From CAYHOI01 sp964358175 (GTDB taxonomy: Bacteria; Margulisbacteria; Riflemargulisbacteria; GWF2-35-9), in NCBI GenBank assembly GCA_964358175.1, contig CAYHOI010000044.1:1-14750 (forward strand): a stretch of DNA of 14,750 nt, written 5' to 3'. Under the pieces are notes generated by a model, which did not search any database, was not told the origin of the DNA, and was given only the letters and a program-made list of their open reading frames with translations. Below, in pieces: positions 1-7,552 of the stretch. The stretch's first letter is position 1, and each line of letters starts with the position of its first letter. The position numbers and the translations under genes are program-made.

Positions 1-74
1 AGAGGGGGGTAGGGGGTGAGGCGAAATTAACACAATTTTAGATGCGCTCGCCTTGACTTGCAGATGGAAGAGCA

Positions 75-102
75 TTGACTTTTACTTGAAAAAACATATA
101 CT
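75..102 (+). promoter_or_regulatory. sigma70-type promoter of the envelope operon
   Basis: TTGACT at 75-80 and TATACT at 97-102 are separated by 16 bp, each one mismatch from the sigma70 consensus. Transcription would start near 108-110, which leaves a leader of only about 16 nt before the GTG at 125. The position also rules out the upstream TTG at 53 as the translation start, because that codon lies upstream of the promoter. It would drive all three + strand genes, since no other promoter is evident between them. Confidence 0.7.
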
Positions 103-124
103 CTCTCTGAGATTGGGGTATCCA

Positions 125-3100
125 GTGAGGAAAAAACAAAAAGCATTATTTATTTCAGCCTTGATTGTTTTACAGTCATTGTCTTATGCAGGATACCTGT
201 CCTATCAAACGATCGCTGGGGGGACGCAGGTCTATTTCACCCAAATTCAAGCCTCTGATCGTGCACAGTACGCGGTGAATGATATTATTCAAGGACAGAA
301 CATTGATCTCACCAATTACAAAAATATTAACAAAGACTCTCTGAATAAGAATCAGATTTTAACGAACCTGGGGAGTTTGGGCAGAGCGACCATCATGAAT
401 AATACAGCGGCCACCGTGAACTTGAAACTACGAGTTCGTCTATCTACCGATCGAGAAGGGGATCTTGTGGAATTTCAAACGGATTCATCTGTTTACAAGA
501 TAACAGTCCCTCCTCATGGTGGGACAGCTGTTTTCGACAACGTAGATCTTAATGATTTAAACCAGTCATGGGTGAATTACAATGTATCCGATCTTTCGGC
601 ATCTTCTTATGCAAAACAGCTGGCGAGTAATTCCAAGCTTGAAGGACTGGCGGCAGATGCCATTATTCAATTTACACAATCTGGGGGTGAAATCCTTCCC
701 AATCGGACTTATACAAGTGTCGTTACGTTGGTGGATGCTGGCAATGGAACAGAGTATCACCAGGTGCGCGCTTCTATATTTCAGCCGGCCACAACTGGAA
801 AAACTCAACTCATTCTCCCAGGTTCAGGAGAACAAATATCAGCCTCGAACCTGTACCCCAAATTTATCTGGATGACCGATGTTCGTACCGGGGTGAATCT
901 CTCCTTCACTTTTACTTTGTATGACTACAAGGAAGGGGATTCTGTTGAAAATGCGATCAGGACAGTTCCGAAGTATAAAGTCGAAAACTTATCACAGAGT
1001 AGTCTGGATTATCCGTTTTCCGCGCCTTCACTTGAATTAGGTAAAAAGTATGCCTGGATGATTCGAGCCTTTGATGGGACAGGGCGTTTTGTCGGGGGTA
1101 ATTATAGTTGGTTCCAATATCAAGTTGCTCGGCCTCCCCAGCTTAGCGCACCCCAAGGAGAAATAATCGGTTTTCCACTTGTTTTTTCCTATACTGGGGT
1201 AGAGGGGGCTGACCGATATGAGATATACATTTCGACTAAGAAAGAATTCACAGAATATAAGAAAGTAGAAACGGATGGCGTTGCTTACTCCCTCGACAAT
1301 GTTGATACTTATTTCGAACCGGGGAAAACTTGTTACTGGAAAGTTCAGGCTATAGGAAAAAATGGCGATAAACTTGCGAAAGAAAGTGATGTATTTCAAT
1401 TTAATTACAAGCGCGAGATCGAATTGATCCGTCCTATAGACACAACCGTGATGATGCTTCCGCCCCAATTCCAGTGGACAGCTTTGCCGGGTGCTTCTTC
1501 ATACAAGTTAATGATTGCAGCCCATCCGGATTTTCTGAGTTCAAAAACAGGGGAGACAGATCAAACAAGCTTTCAACCAGATGATAGTGGTGAGTTTTTT
1601 GCGCTGGATGGAGTCTATTACTGGAAAGTTCAGGCTTATAATAAATCAGGGAACAAGTATGGCTTGGAATCTGTAAAAGGTAGTTTTAAAACCCCTGAGC
1701 GGGGAGTGCCAATGTTGATGTCTCCATTGGGTGATGAGTTGTCGCCTTTGAACCCTATTCATTTTAGCTGGCAGAACATGAATTGGGTCAAAAAATACAA
1801 AGTATTGATCGCTTCAAATATAGACTTCAAGGACGCAAAGGAATTTGGTTCCGAGTCGTCTCCGTTGGTTCTGAAAAATGACGACGATTTTCTGAAATGG
1901 GGAATGACTTATTATTGGCGGGTGGTTCCTTACGATGAGCATGATAAGCATTTCAATAAAAAGTCTGACGTAGGCTCGTTTAGAACCCCGGGAAGGAAGG
2001 GTAGCGAGTTGATCAGCCCCCTGGGTGAGGAAGTTGCGAATATGCAATCGATTCTGTTCAATTGGGAAAAAGTACCTTGGGCAAGCAAGTATCAGTTATT
2101 TATTTCGGATCAACAGGATATGAGAAATGCCAAAGTAGTAGATGCATTTCCGCCCTTTTCCTTTCAAAGTTTTGGAGTGATTAAACCTGGCAAGGTGTAT
2201 TATTGGCAGGTTATTCCCTTAGATGAATTGGGCAAGAACCATGACCAAAAATCCGGTATAGGGACCTTTAGAACTCGTCCAGTTCCAGGGATTACATTGA
2301 TTTCACCCGCAGGTGAATTTTATGCAGCTGTTCAAAATATACTGGTGAAGTGGACAGCCTTAGAGGGAGTAGCTGGTTATCAGGTGCTTGTGTCGGAGGA
2401 AGACAGAGGTATGAAGGACGCAAAGATTTATTCCGTTGAAGGGACAATGTTTTCGATCGCAGCGGACTCCTTAGCAGAAGGTAAAAAATATTTTGTGAAA
2501 GTGAATGCCTACGATAAGGATCAAGTACTTTATGGTTTAGGAAGTCCGATTGGCATGTTTTACATTGGACAAAAAGACCAGGTGAATCCTTCTGTGATTA
2601 TCTACCCGATTGAGAAGGCTAATGAGTTGAATCCCATCTTGAGATGGAATGGTCCTATTGCCGCCGATTATTATGTTCTCAATATATCAGAAAAAGATCT
2701 GGGTGCTATTGAGCAGAAAGTTAAGGGCAAGGAGATCGAATTGGTTAAGCTAATGACCGCAAAACCCGGTGCAGCTTATAAGTGGCAGGTTCAGGCTTAT
2801 GGTAAGGATGCAACCAAGTTAGGCGATGCCTCAAAGGAGGTTATCTTTACGTTGCCTATTCCACAGGTGAAACTTCTTGGGCCACTCCATGTGAGTTTAC
2901 CCGTATTGAAGGTTAAGTTTTTTTGGAAGGGTGAGTCCTATATGGATCAGTATTCGCTTATCATCGGGAAAGGTGATCATTTAGAGAATCCCAAAACTTA
3001 TTCATCAAAAGAACAGACTTTTGAAGTCGTTCTTGAAAACGGAAAGTATAGCTGGCAGGTGATAGGTTTGCATCGCGGAGAAGAACTTGCGAAATCTGCT

Positions 3101-3682
3101 GAAATTGGAAAATTTGAAGTTGCAAAGGCCATTCAGCAAAATAAAGTTCTGTTGCTAGAACCCTTAAATACGCTTGTTTCAGATGTAAAGGTTGTCTTGA
3201 AGTGGCAGGCAGTTGAAGGGGCTGATGAGTATTTGGTGAAGCTTGGACGAGGGGCAAAGATGGATGACCCTAGGGAATTCAAAGCCAAGGAGAAATTCCT
3301 TGAGATCGCTGATTTGATCGATGGAACGTACAATTGGAGCGTGCGTGCGCTTAAGGAAGGGAAATCCTTGTCAGACCCCTCTAGTATTGGGGTGTTTCAG
3401 TTTCAGGTTCGACAGGTTTCTACGGAGAATACTCGTGTGACCGATAATGCTGTTGTAACGAAGGATCAACAGCCGACTTTTATGGAGGCGAGCCCACAGG
3501 ATCTTCAAGCTTTTGGTGTTTTTGTGAAGGAGTTTTTAAAAACGAATGGAGCAGGTTCTCATTTAGAGGGTATGGGCTTGGATGAGCTGACTTTCGATGG
3601 TCAAAAAGATAAAATCAATAAATGGGTGTTGGATAGTTTGATGAATGGAAGTACTGAGATTAAGTACATTAAGGTGAGATGA
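125..3682 (+). CDS. secreted multi-repeat FN3-like surface protein
   Basis: This is a 1185-residue exported protein of unknown specific function. I chose GTG 125 because it follows the promoter, has a GGGG ribosome-binding stretch at 115-118, and begins a clean signal peptide: basic VRKKQK, hydrophobic ALFISALIVL, likely cleavage after SYA near residue 22. Residues about 23-226 form a beta-rich N-terminal domain that I do not recognise. Residues about 227-1095 hold roughly nine repeats of about 85-100 residues. Each has a proline-containing opening (LISPLGE, LMSPLGD, LIRPIDT), a central F/W-x-W strand, a Y-x-L/V-x-I strand, and a late YYWKV/YYWQV strand followed by A-Y-D/G. This is the usual pattern of FN3-like beta-sandwiches in bacterial surface proteins. 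The last 90 residues are non-repetitive and have no obvious sorting domain. The stop overlaps the first possible start of the FecR gene, so the two are probably coupled. Adhesin, scaffold or secreted structural roles are possible. Exported and repeat-rich is secure; the function is not. Confidence 0.85.
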   Translation: MRKKQKALFISALIVLQSLSYAGYLSYQTIAGGTQVYFTQIQASDRAQYAVNDIIQGQNIDLTNYKNINKDSLNKNQILTNLGSLGRATIMNNTAATVNLKLRVRLSTDREGDLVEFQTDSSVYKITVPPHGGTAVFDNVDLNDLNQSWVNYNVSDLSASSYAKQLASNSKLEGLAADAIIQFTQSGGEILPNRTYTSVVTLVDAGNGTEYHQVRASIFQPATTGKTQLILPGSGEQISASNLYPKFIWMTDVRTGVNLSFTFTLYDYKEGDSVENAIRTVPKYKVENLSQSSLDYPFSAPSLELGKKYAWMIRAFDGTGRFVGGNYSWFQYQVARPPQLSAPQGEIIGFPLVFSYTGVEGADRYEIYISTKKEFTEYKKVETDGVAYSLDNVDTYFEPGKTCYWKVQAIGKNGDKLAKESDVFQFNYKREIELIRPIDTTVMMLPPQFQWTALPGASSYKLMIAAHPDFLSSKTGETDQTSFQPDDSGEFFALDGVYYWKVQAYNKSGNKYGLESVKGSFKTPERGVPMLMSPLGDELSPLNPIHFSWQNMNWVKKYKVLIASNIDFKDAKEFGSESSPLVLKNDDDFLKWGMTYYWRVVPYDEHDKHFNKKSDVGSFRTPGRKGSELISPLGEEVANMQSILFNWEKVPWASKYQLFISDQQDMRNAKVVDAFPPFSFQSFGVIKPGKVYYWQVIPLDELGKNHDQKSGIGTFRTRPVPGITLISPAGEFYAAVQNILVKWTALEGVAGYQVLVSEEDRGMKDAKIYSVEGTMFSIAADSLAEGKKYFVKVNAYDKDQVLYGLGSPIGMFYIGQKDQVNPSVIIYPIEKANELNPILRWNGPIAADYYVLNISEKDLGAIEQKVKGKEIELVKLMTAKPGAAYKWQVQAYGKDATKLGDASKEVIFTLPIPQVKLLGPLHVSLPVLKVKFFWKGESYMDQYSLIIGKGDHLENPKTYSSKEQTFEVVLENGKYSWQVIGLHRGEELAKSAEIGKFEVAKAIQQNKVLLLEPLNTLVSDVKVVLKWQAVEGADEYLVKLGRGAKMDDPREFKAKEKFLEIADLIDGTYNWSVRALKEGKSLSDPSSIGVFQFQVRQVSTENTRVTDNAVVTKDQQPTFMEASPQDLQAFGVFVKEFLKTNGAGSHLEGMGLDELTFDGQKDKINKWVLDSLMNGSTEIKYIKVR
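3671..3678 (+). promoter_or_regulatory. Shine-Dalgarno that decides the FecR-gene start
   Basis: AAGGTGAG contains AGGTGA, complementary to the 16S rRNA 3' end. Three ATG codons follow in tandem at 3679, 3682 and 3685. The site leaves essentially no spacer before 3679 but 6 nt before 3685, so the third ATG is favoured. The site lies inside the last codons of the upstream gene, which suggests translational coupling. Confidence 0.55.
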
Positions 3683-3684
3683 TG

Positions 3685-4674
3685 ATGAGAAGAATTGCCA
3701 TAATTTTGACTGCATTGATGATGATGATTGGGGTAACATGCTGGGCCGTTGCCTCTGATAAGTCACCGGTAGCCTCGTTGACTTTTTATATGGGAGAAGT
3801 TCAAACGAAACCGAACGGAAGCTCCGAATGGCTTCCAGTTAAAAAGGGAATGCCTTTTTATGAGGGGGATTTATTGAAGACGCTTCAGGATGGTAAAGCT
3901 GAACTCTTTTTCTATACAGGTTCGAAAGTTCGTATCGCGAATGGCACAGAGATTCAGTTTACTAAAGACGAAAAGAATAAATCTAAAAGTGTGTTCCTGA
4001 ATGCTGGTCAAATATGGAATCAGATTCGCAAGGGCGATAAATTTCAGGTCGAATCTGTGCATGGAGTCGCTTCTGTGAAGGGGACAGAGTTTGATGTTGC
4101 CGCCAATAAGGACGAAATGAATATTTGGGTGGCTGAGGGGCTTGTTCTCATTCATAATCAGAATGGTCAAACCTTGGCTGAACGGAATACTCAGACTACG
4201 GTCAGTAAAGATAGTAAGCCAGGTAAAAAGGATATTCGTCGCGAAGATATTCCAAATTGGAAGAATGATTTTGTGGTAGGAGCTGTGTTGACACTTAGTG
4301 CACCTGGAAACAAAATCGAGGGTAAGCCTTTCCGCGTCAATTTATTGTTGAGGGATCAGAAAACAGACAAGGAATATGTGGGTGAAATGATCGTGAATAT
4401 CAAAGCACTTACCAAGGGTTTAGAGTTTGCCACCAACAAGGATTCAGGGAGCTGGACGAACTCTTTTGAGTGTAAAATAATAGATGGGAAATCAGAAGTA
4501 TGGGTTCGTGGCCCTGAGGGTGAGCATGAGCTTAATTTTACTGGGGGTAAGATCTCTGGTCTTAGTTTGCCCCTAAAGATTGATGGGGTCGTGAGCTCTA
4601 GAGTGGTTGAGCTTAAATTTATGGGAAAAGACTTAAAAGAACATCAAATCCATTTGAAGTATAAACTTAAGTAG
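3685..4674 (+). CDS. exported FecR-domain protein
   Basis: This 329-residue protein begins MRRIAIILTALMMMIGVTCWAVA, a signal peptide likely cleaved after AVA around residue 23. Two further in-frame ATGs lie just upstream, the first overlapping the preceding stop. Residues about 30-175 match a FecR domain: a G-E-V opening, a W-x-P-V-x-x-G-x-x-x-x-x-G-D core (WLPVKKG...YEGD), an A-E-L-x-F stretch, and the characteristic VASVKGTEFDV at about 128-138, then a V-x-E-G-x-V strand. The C-terminal 130 residues form a second beta-rich region without a recognised family. Classical FecR proteins are inner-membrane anti-sigma regulators paired with a FecI sigma factor and a TonB receptor. None of these partners is in the window, and there is no internal TM anchor after the signal peptide. 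A periplasmic or surface structural role alongside the neighbouring FN3 and barrel proteins is therefore more likely than signalling. The domain call is firm; the role is inferred. Confidence 0.85.
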   Translation: MRRIAIILTALMMMIGVTCWAVASDKSPVASLTFYMGEVQTKPNGSSEWLPVKKGMPFYEGDLLKTLQDGKAELFFYTGSKVRIANGTEIQFTKDEKNKSKSVFLNAGQIWNQIRKGDKFQVESVHGVASVKGTEFDVAANKDEMNIWVAEGLVLIHNQNGQTLAERNTQTTVSKDSKPGKKDIRREDIPNWKNDFVVGAVLTLSAPGNKIEGKPFRVNLLLRDQKTDKEYVGEMIVNIKALTKGLEFATNKDSGSWTNSFECKIIDGKSEVWVRGPEGEHELNFTGGKISGLSLPLKIDGVVSSRVVELKFMGKDLKEHQIHLKYKLK

Positions 4675-4683
4675 TTGAACTAT

Positions 4684-7008
4684 ATGAAAAAGATAATTCT
4701 TTTGTTTGTGTTTCTGGCTGGCTTTGTTTTCCCCGCGCAACTCCTGCACCAAAGGATTGAGTCTTTGGTTAATAATCAGTCCATACCATTTGGTTTAGAG
4801 TTAAAAGATATTCTATCGGCATCTATCAATTCAGTAGAACTTAACTACAAAGGGGATACCGATACGGCTTATACGGCTGTTGGGATGACCCCTCTTGGCG
4901 TTAATCAGTACTTGTTGGCCATTACCCCCATTCTGAATGATGCACAACAATTTCAGTATTATTTTTCTGTACAGTTGAAGGATGGGTCTGTTTATACCTT
5001 GCCGGAAGTTTTTCCACAGGAGAATTGTTTTGTAGCAGATATTAAGAAAAGTGAAACGGATCCGCGTGTAAAGTTGATCAACCCTTCAAACAAATCTTTT
5101 GTCGATGATTCAATGCCCGTGATCATGATTTCTTATGAAGATCCCTATGAAATACTTGATCAAAGTACGATTAAGCTGATCTTGGATGGTCGTGACGTGA
5201 CCAAGGAATCGAATTTATATAGTCGATTTCTCAGTTACGTGCCCCCTTCTCCTTTGTCAGAAGAATCACAACACTCTCTTGAGTTTTCTGTCAATGATCA
5301 TCGAGGACAAACGTATGAAGTGAAGTCGAGTTTTACCTATCGCCCCAGAGTTCCTTCTCTGATCGACTACAAAGGCTCTCTCACGGGGATTGTTGATCTT
5401 TATGCCTCTGATGTCTCCCCAAACACAAGGCCTGGAATGCGCCTCAAAACGACTTTAGAGATGTCCTTGAAGGGTGGACCTGTAAATGCCGATATCTACG
5501 ACTATGAAACCTCCGAAGAGAGTCCGACCGCCCAGAGACAAGGTCGCCAAAAGTTGACAGTTTATGATGAAAAAGGATATATCAAGCTAGGGCTAAGGGA
5601 TTCATCACCTCTTTTGTCAAGTTATACGCTTAATGGAATCAATGTAGATGGAGTTAATCTTGCCCTCGGATTACCAGGACTGATGACATTTACATATGTA
5701 AAAGGAGATACCCAGCGGGTAGTGGCTGGCGATGTCAGCAACAATGGAACTTTTGCCCAGAGATTATCTGCTTATCAATTGGCGCTGAAGCTCCCTTTTT
5801 GGGAGAGTGCTTTTACCCTTTTGAATATCAAAGATGACAAGGCCTCCATCGCCTCTACAGTGAACTGGGGAACTACCAAGCCACAAGAAAACATTGTTGC
5901 GGGATGGTTCAATAGATTTAATTTTTCTGAGGATCAGTTAATCTATCTCAAAAGCGATCTAGCAGGTTCGTTGTATTATTCTGATATTTCAACGGGTGAT
6001 ACAACGTCCATACCCACTGAGGCAAAGCAGGTCATTCCTGAGTTTATTCTAAACAACGTTCCTATCCGTACTAGTATGCAGGGTGGTGTAGCGGGAATGA
6101 TTGAATGGGGTACTCCGATTGGGATGAAGGAGTTCTATTTGAAAACCTATGGACGATTTGCTTCAATTGGGTTTAAGACCCTTGGAAATACCTCTATTAA
6201 GACAGATGATCTTATGGGGGGACTTTCGTTAAAAACCAATTTCTTGCGCGGTGCTTTATCGTTTAGTGGCTCTTACGATAAAAGTCGCGACAATTTCCTG
6301 GGGGCTTTTCAAACATCCACATCAAACACCAATTACAGTGATGACTTCAAGGGAATGGCCAATATGGATGTGTTTGGGTTAGCCAATCTAGGACTTAATT
6401 ACAATTTGTCTCTCAAGACAAATGACTATGCACCAACAAGTGCAGCATACGTGAAAAATCAAACGCAAACAAGCTTGCTGTCTCTCTCCAATATCCGAAT
6501 GGAGATAGGGAAGTTCCTTGGGAAGCTCAATACGAATTATAGTGTGATTAATTACGGTGATGATGTGAGTTCGTCAAATAGCTTTGACCAGACCGCCCTT
6601 GGTCTGGCGGTTGACACTGAATTTGAGCCTATTAAAGCCCGTTTTTCATATTCTATTTCTGATAAGGACAACAAAGGGGTTACCCCGAGTCGAACGAGCT
6701 ATATGTCCTATGGGGTACGACTCGATTATGACTATATTCCCAAGATTATGAGTGCTTATGGAAGTATTGCAATCCAGACGGGACTCAATAATGGGAATGA
6801 CTCTAGCAAGGTTCTTCAGACCAACAAAACCTCCTTAGCCTTGGGTGGCATATACAAGTTCCCAGGCAGGTATATTCTTTTCTATGATACTAAGCTCTAT
6901 GTGGATGTAACCCTATCCGCCGCCAATGACAAAAAGGCAGATGCATCGGATCGCTCAAAGAACTATTCCGAACAAACACTCATTTTCAAACTCGTTTCAA
7001 CATTTTAG
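4684..7008 (+). CDS. likely outer-membrane beta-barrel protein with N-terminal Ig-like domain
   Basis: This 774-residue protein begins at ATG 4684, nine nt after the FecR gene. A TTG three codons earlier is possible, but MKKIILLFVFLAGFVFPAQ is a textbook signal peptide starting at the ATG, cleaved near FPA|Q. Residues about 19-115 are a small beta-rich domain. Residues about 120-220 look like an Ig-like module (DPRVKLINPSNKSFVDDSMP..., STIKLILDGRDVT). From about residue 225 onward the sequence alternates hydrophobic and polar residues in strand-length segments separated by Gly/Asn/Ser/Asp-rich turns, and the protein ends in the aromatic residue F (FKLVSTF), as outer-membrane barrels do for BAM recognition. 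No TonB box or plug domain is apparent. It is last in the operon with the FN3-repeat and FecR-domain genes and may be the membrane anchor or export channel for them. Barrel topology is inferred from pattern; the family is not recognised. Confidence 0.75.
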   Translation: MKKIILLFVFLAGFVFPAQLLHQRIESLVNNQSIPFGLELKDILSASINSVELNYKGDTDTAYTAVGMTPLGVNQYLLAITPILNDAQQFQYYFSVQLKDGSVYTLPEVFPQENCFVADIKKSETDPRVKLINPSNKSFVDDSMPVIMISYEDPYEILDQSTIKLILDGRDVTKESNLYSRFLSYVPPSPLSEESQHSLEFSVNDHRGQTYEVKSSFTYRPRVPSLIDYKGSLTGIVDLYASDVSPNTRPGMRLKTTLEMSLKGGPVNADIYDYETSEESPTAQRQGRQKLTVYDEKGYIKLGLRDSSPLLSSYTLNGINVDGVNLALGLPGLMTFTYVKGDTQRVVAGDVSNNGTFAQRLSAYQLALKLPFWESAFTLLNIKDDKASIASTVNWGTTKPQENIVAGWFNRFNFSEDQLIYLKSDLAGSLYYSDISTGDTTSIPTEAKQVIPEFILNNVPIRTSMQGGVAGMIEWGTPIGMKEFYLKTYGRFASIGFKTLGNTSIKTDDLMGGLSLKTNFLRGALSFSGSYDKSRDNFLGAFQTSTSNTNYSDDFKGMANMDVFGLANLGLNYNLSLKTNDYAPTSAAYVKNQTQTSLLSLSNIRMEIGKFLGKLNTNYSVINYGDDVSSSNSFDQTALGLAVDTEFEPIKARFSYSISDKDNKGVTPSRTSYMSYGVRLDYDYIPKIMSAYGSIAIQTGLNNGNDSSKVLQTNKTSLALGGIYKFPGRYILFYDTKLYVDVTLSAANDKKADASDRSKNYSEQTLIFKLVSTF

Positions 7009-7027
7009 AGGATGAGCTAGCGATTAC

Positions 7028-7066
7028 AGCTTCCAGATCAAGCCGAAATCAGGCTTCACTGAAGCT
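7028..7066. repeat. nested hairpin downstream of the envelope operon
   Basis: AGCTTC at 7028-7033 pairs with GAAGCT at 7061-7066 and encloses AAGCC (7040-7044) pairing with GGCTT (7052-7056). A competing hairpin, GCTTC-ACT-GAAGC, is possible at 7053-7065. There is no T-run on either side, so this is not a standard intrinsic terminator. It could still protect transcript 3' ends, or form the edge of the structured segment that follows. Confidence 0.5.
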
Positions 7067-7093
7067 ACGCCCTGACACGTCCTTGTTGCCTTC

Positions 7094-7143
7094 GACATTT
7101 TGAATGCTCACCGTACGCATAGTACGTTTCCGCCTCAAAAGTC
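7094..7143. repeat. interrupted palindrome between convergent operons
   Basis: CGTAC (7112-7116) and GTACG (7122-7126) flank the loop GCATA. Moving outwards, an 8x8 internal loop is followed by TTTTGA (7098-7103) pairing with TCAAAA (7135-7140), then GAC (7094-7096) with GTC (7141-7143) after a one-base bulge. The centre lies about 95 nt from the AATTGGTTTTCG copy at 7203-7214. The whole stretch 7009-7251 shows no credible gene: the - strand open frame running through it is out of frame with the YHS gene and has no support. Confidence 0.5.
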
Positions 7144-7202
7144 TCGTTGTCGCGGTCTCGACTCGCCTGAAATGGAATTAGATATAGTCCAAATTTATGA
7201 AT

Positions 7203-7214
7203 CGAAAACCAATT
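7203..7214 (-). repeat. dispersed 12-bp motif AATTGGTTTTCG, copy 1
   Basis: The - strand reads AATTGGTTTTCG. The same 12 bases occur at 13076-13087 (+) and 14730-14741 (-), with a one-mismatch copy at 14500-14511 (+). All copies are intergenic. This one lies about 38 nt beyond the stop codon of the YHS gene. Confidence 0.6.
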
Positions 7215-7251
7215 GGGCCGAAGAATAACAGCAAGAACGGACACGCAAGGC

Positions 7252-7527
7252 CTACTTTGTCGTTTTGAGATATTTCCTAGGATTTTTCTCAAAGAGAGGC
7301 TTACAGCCTGCACAGCAGAAGTAGTATGTCTTTCCCTTGTAGACAGCTTTATCGACTGCCTTGGCGGGGTTGACTTTATTCTTTGAAACGGGACAGATTA
7401 CAGCGTTGATCGATTTGTCTGCGGACATATCCATTTTTGAGTGATCCATGCCAGTCATGGGACTATTGTCTCCAGCAAGAGCAACCGTAAAAAGACCGAT
7501 ACATATTCCATAAGTTAATTTATTCAT
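7252..7527 (-). CDS. exported YHS-domain metal-binding protein
   Basis: This 91-residue protein has a signal peptide (MNKLTYGICIGLFTVALA, cleavage likely before GD at residue 19), then a short methionine/histidine segment MTGMDHSKMDM (residues 24-34), then a YHS-type domain at about 41-87. The domain has CPVSK (Cys45), the K-G-K-x-Y-x-F strand, Cys71-Cys72-x-x-Cys75, and F-E-K-N-P-x-K-Y-L at the end. YHS domains are found in metal-handling proteins and in the N-terminus of some copper ATPases, where the cysteines bind metal. The start at 7527 is supported by an AAGGGG ribosome-binding site, and the gene follows cusA by 25 nt on the same strand, so it is the last gene of the efflux operon. In E. 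coli the corresponding small protein is CusF, a Met/His/Trp copper chaperone of unrelated fold. This protein may fill a similar periplasmic chaperone or buffer role, but that is inference. The domain call is firm. Confidence 0.88.
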   Translation of the reverse strand: MNKLTYGICIGLFTVALAGDNSPMTGMDHSKMDMSADKSINAVICPVSKNKVNPAKAVDKAVYKGKTYYFCCAGCKPLFEKNPRKYLKTTK

Positions 7528-7552
7528 TTGATGACCCCTTTTTTATTCAGAT

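Noticed and set aside
1..21. G-quadruplex at the window edge
   Set aside because: The G-rich stretch has only two long G tracts plus short ones, and its upstream context is missing.
53..124. TTG at 53 as the start of the FN3-repeat gene
   Set aside because: It lies upstream of the promoter at 75-102 and would bury the signal peptide behind 24 extra residues. GTG 125 gives a clean signal peptide.
7009..7251. Bidirectional intrinsic terminator
   Set aside because: Hairpins are present but none is followed by a T-run on either strand.
7065..7313. 82-codon - strand open frame across the YHS gene end and the intergenic segment
   Set aside because: It is out of frame with the YHS gene, which it overlaps, and reads mostly through palindromic non-coding sequence. 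The charged peptide matches nothing I recognise.
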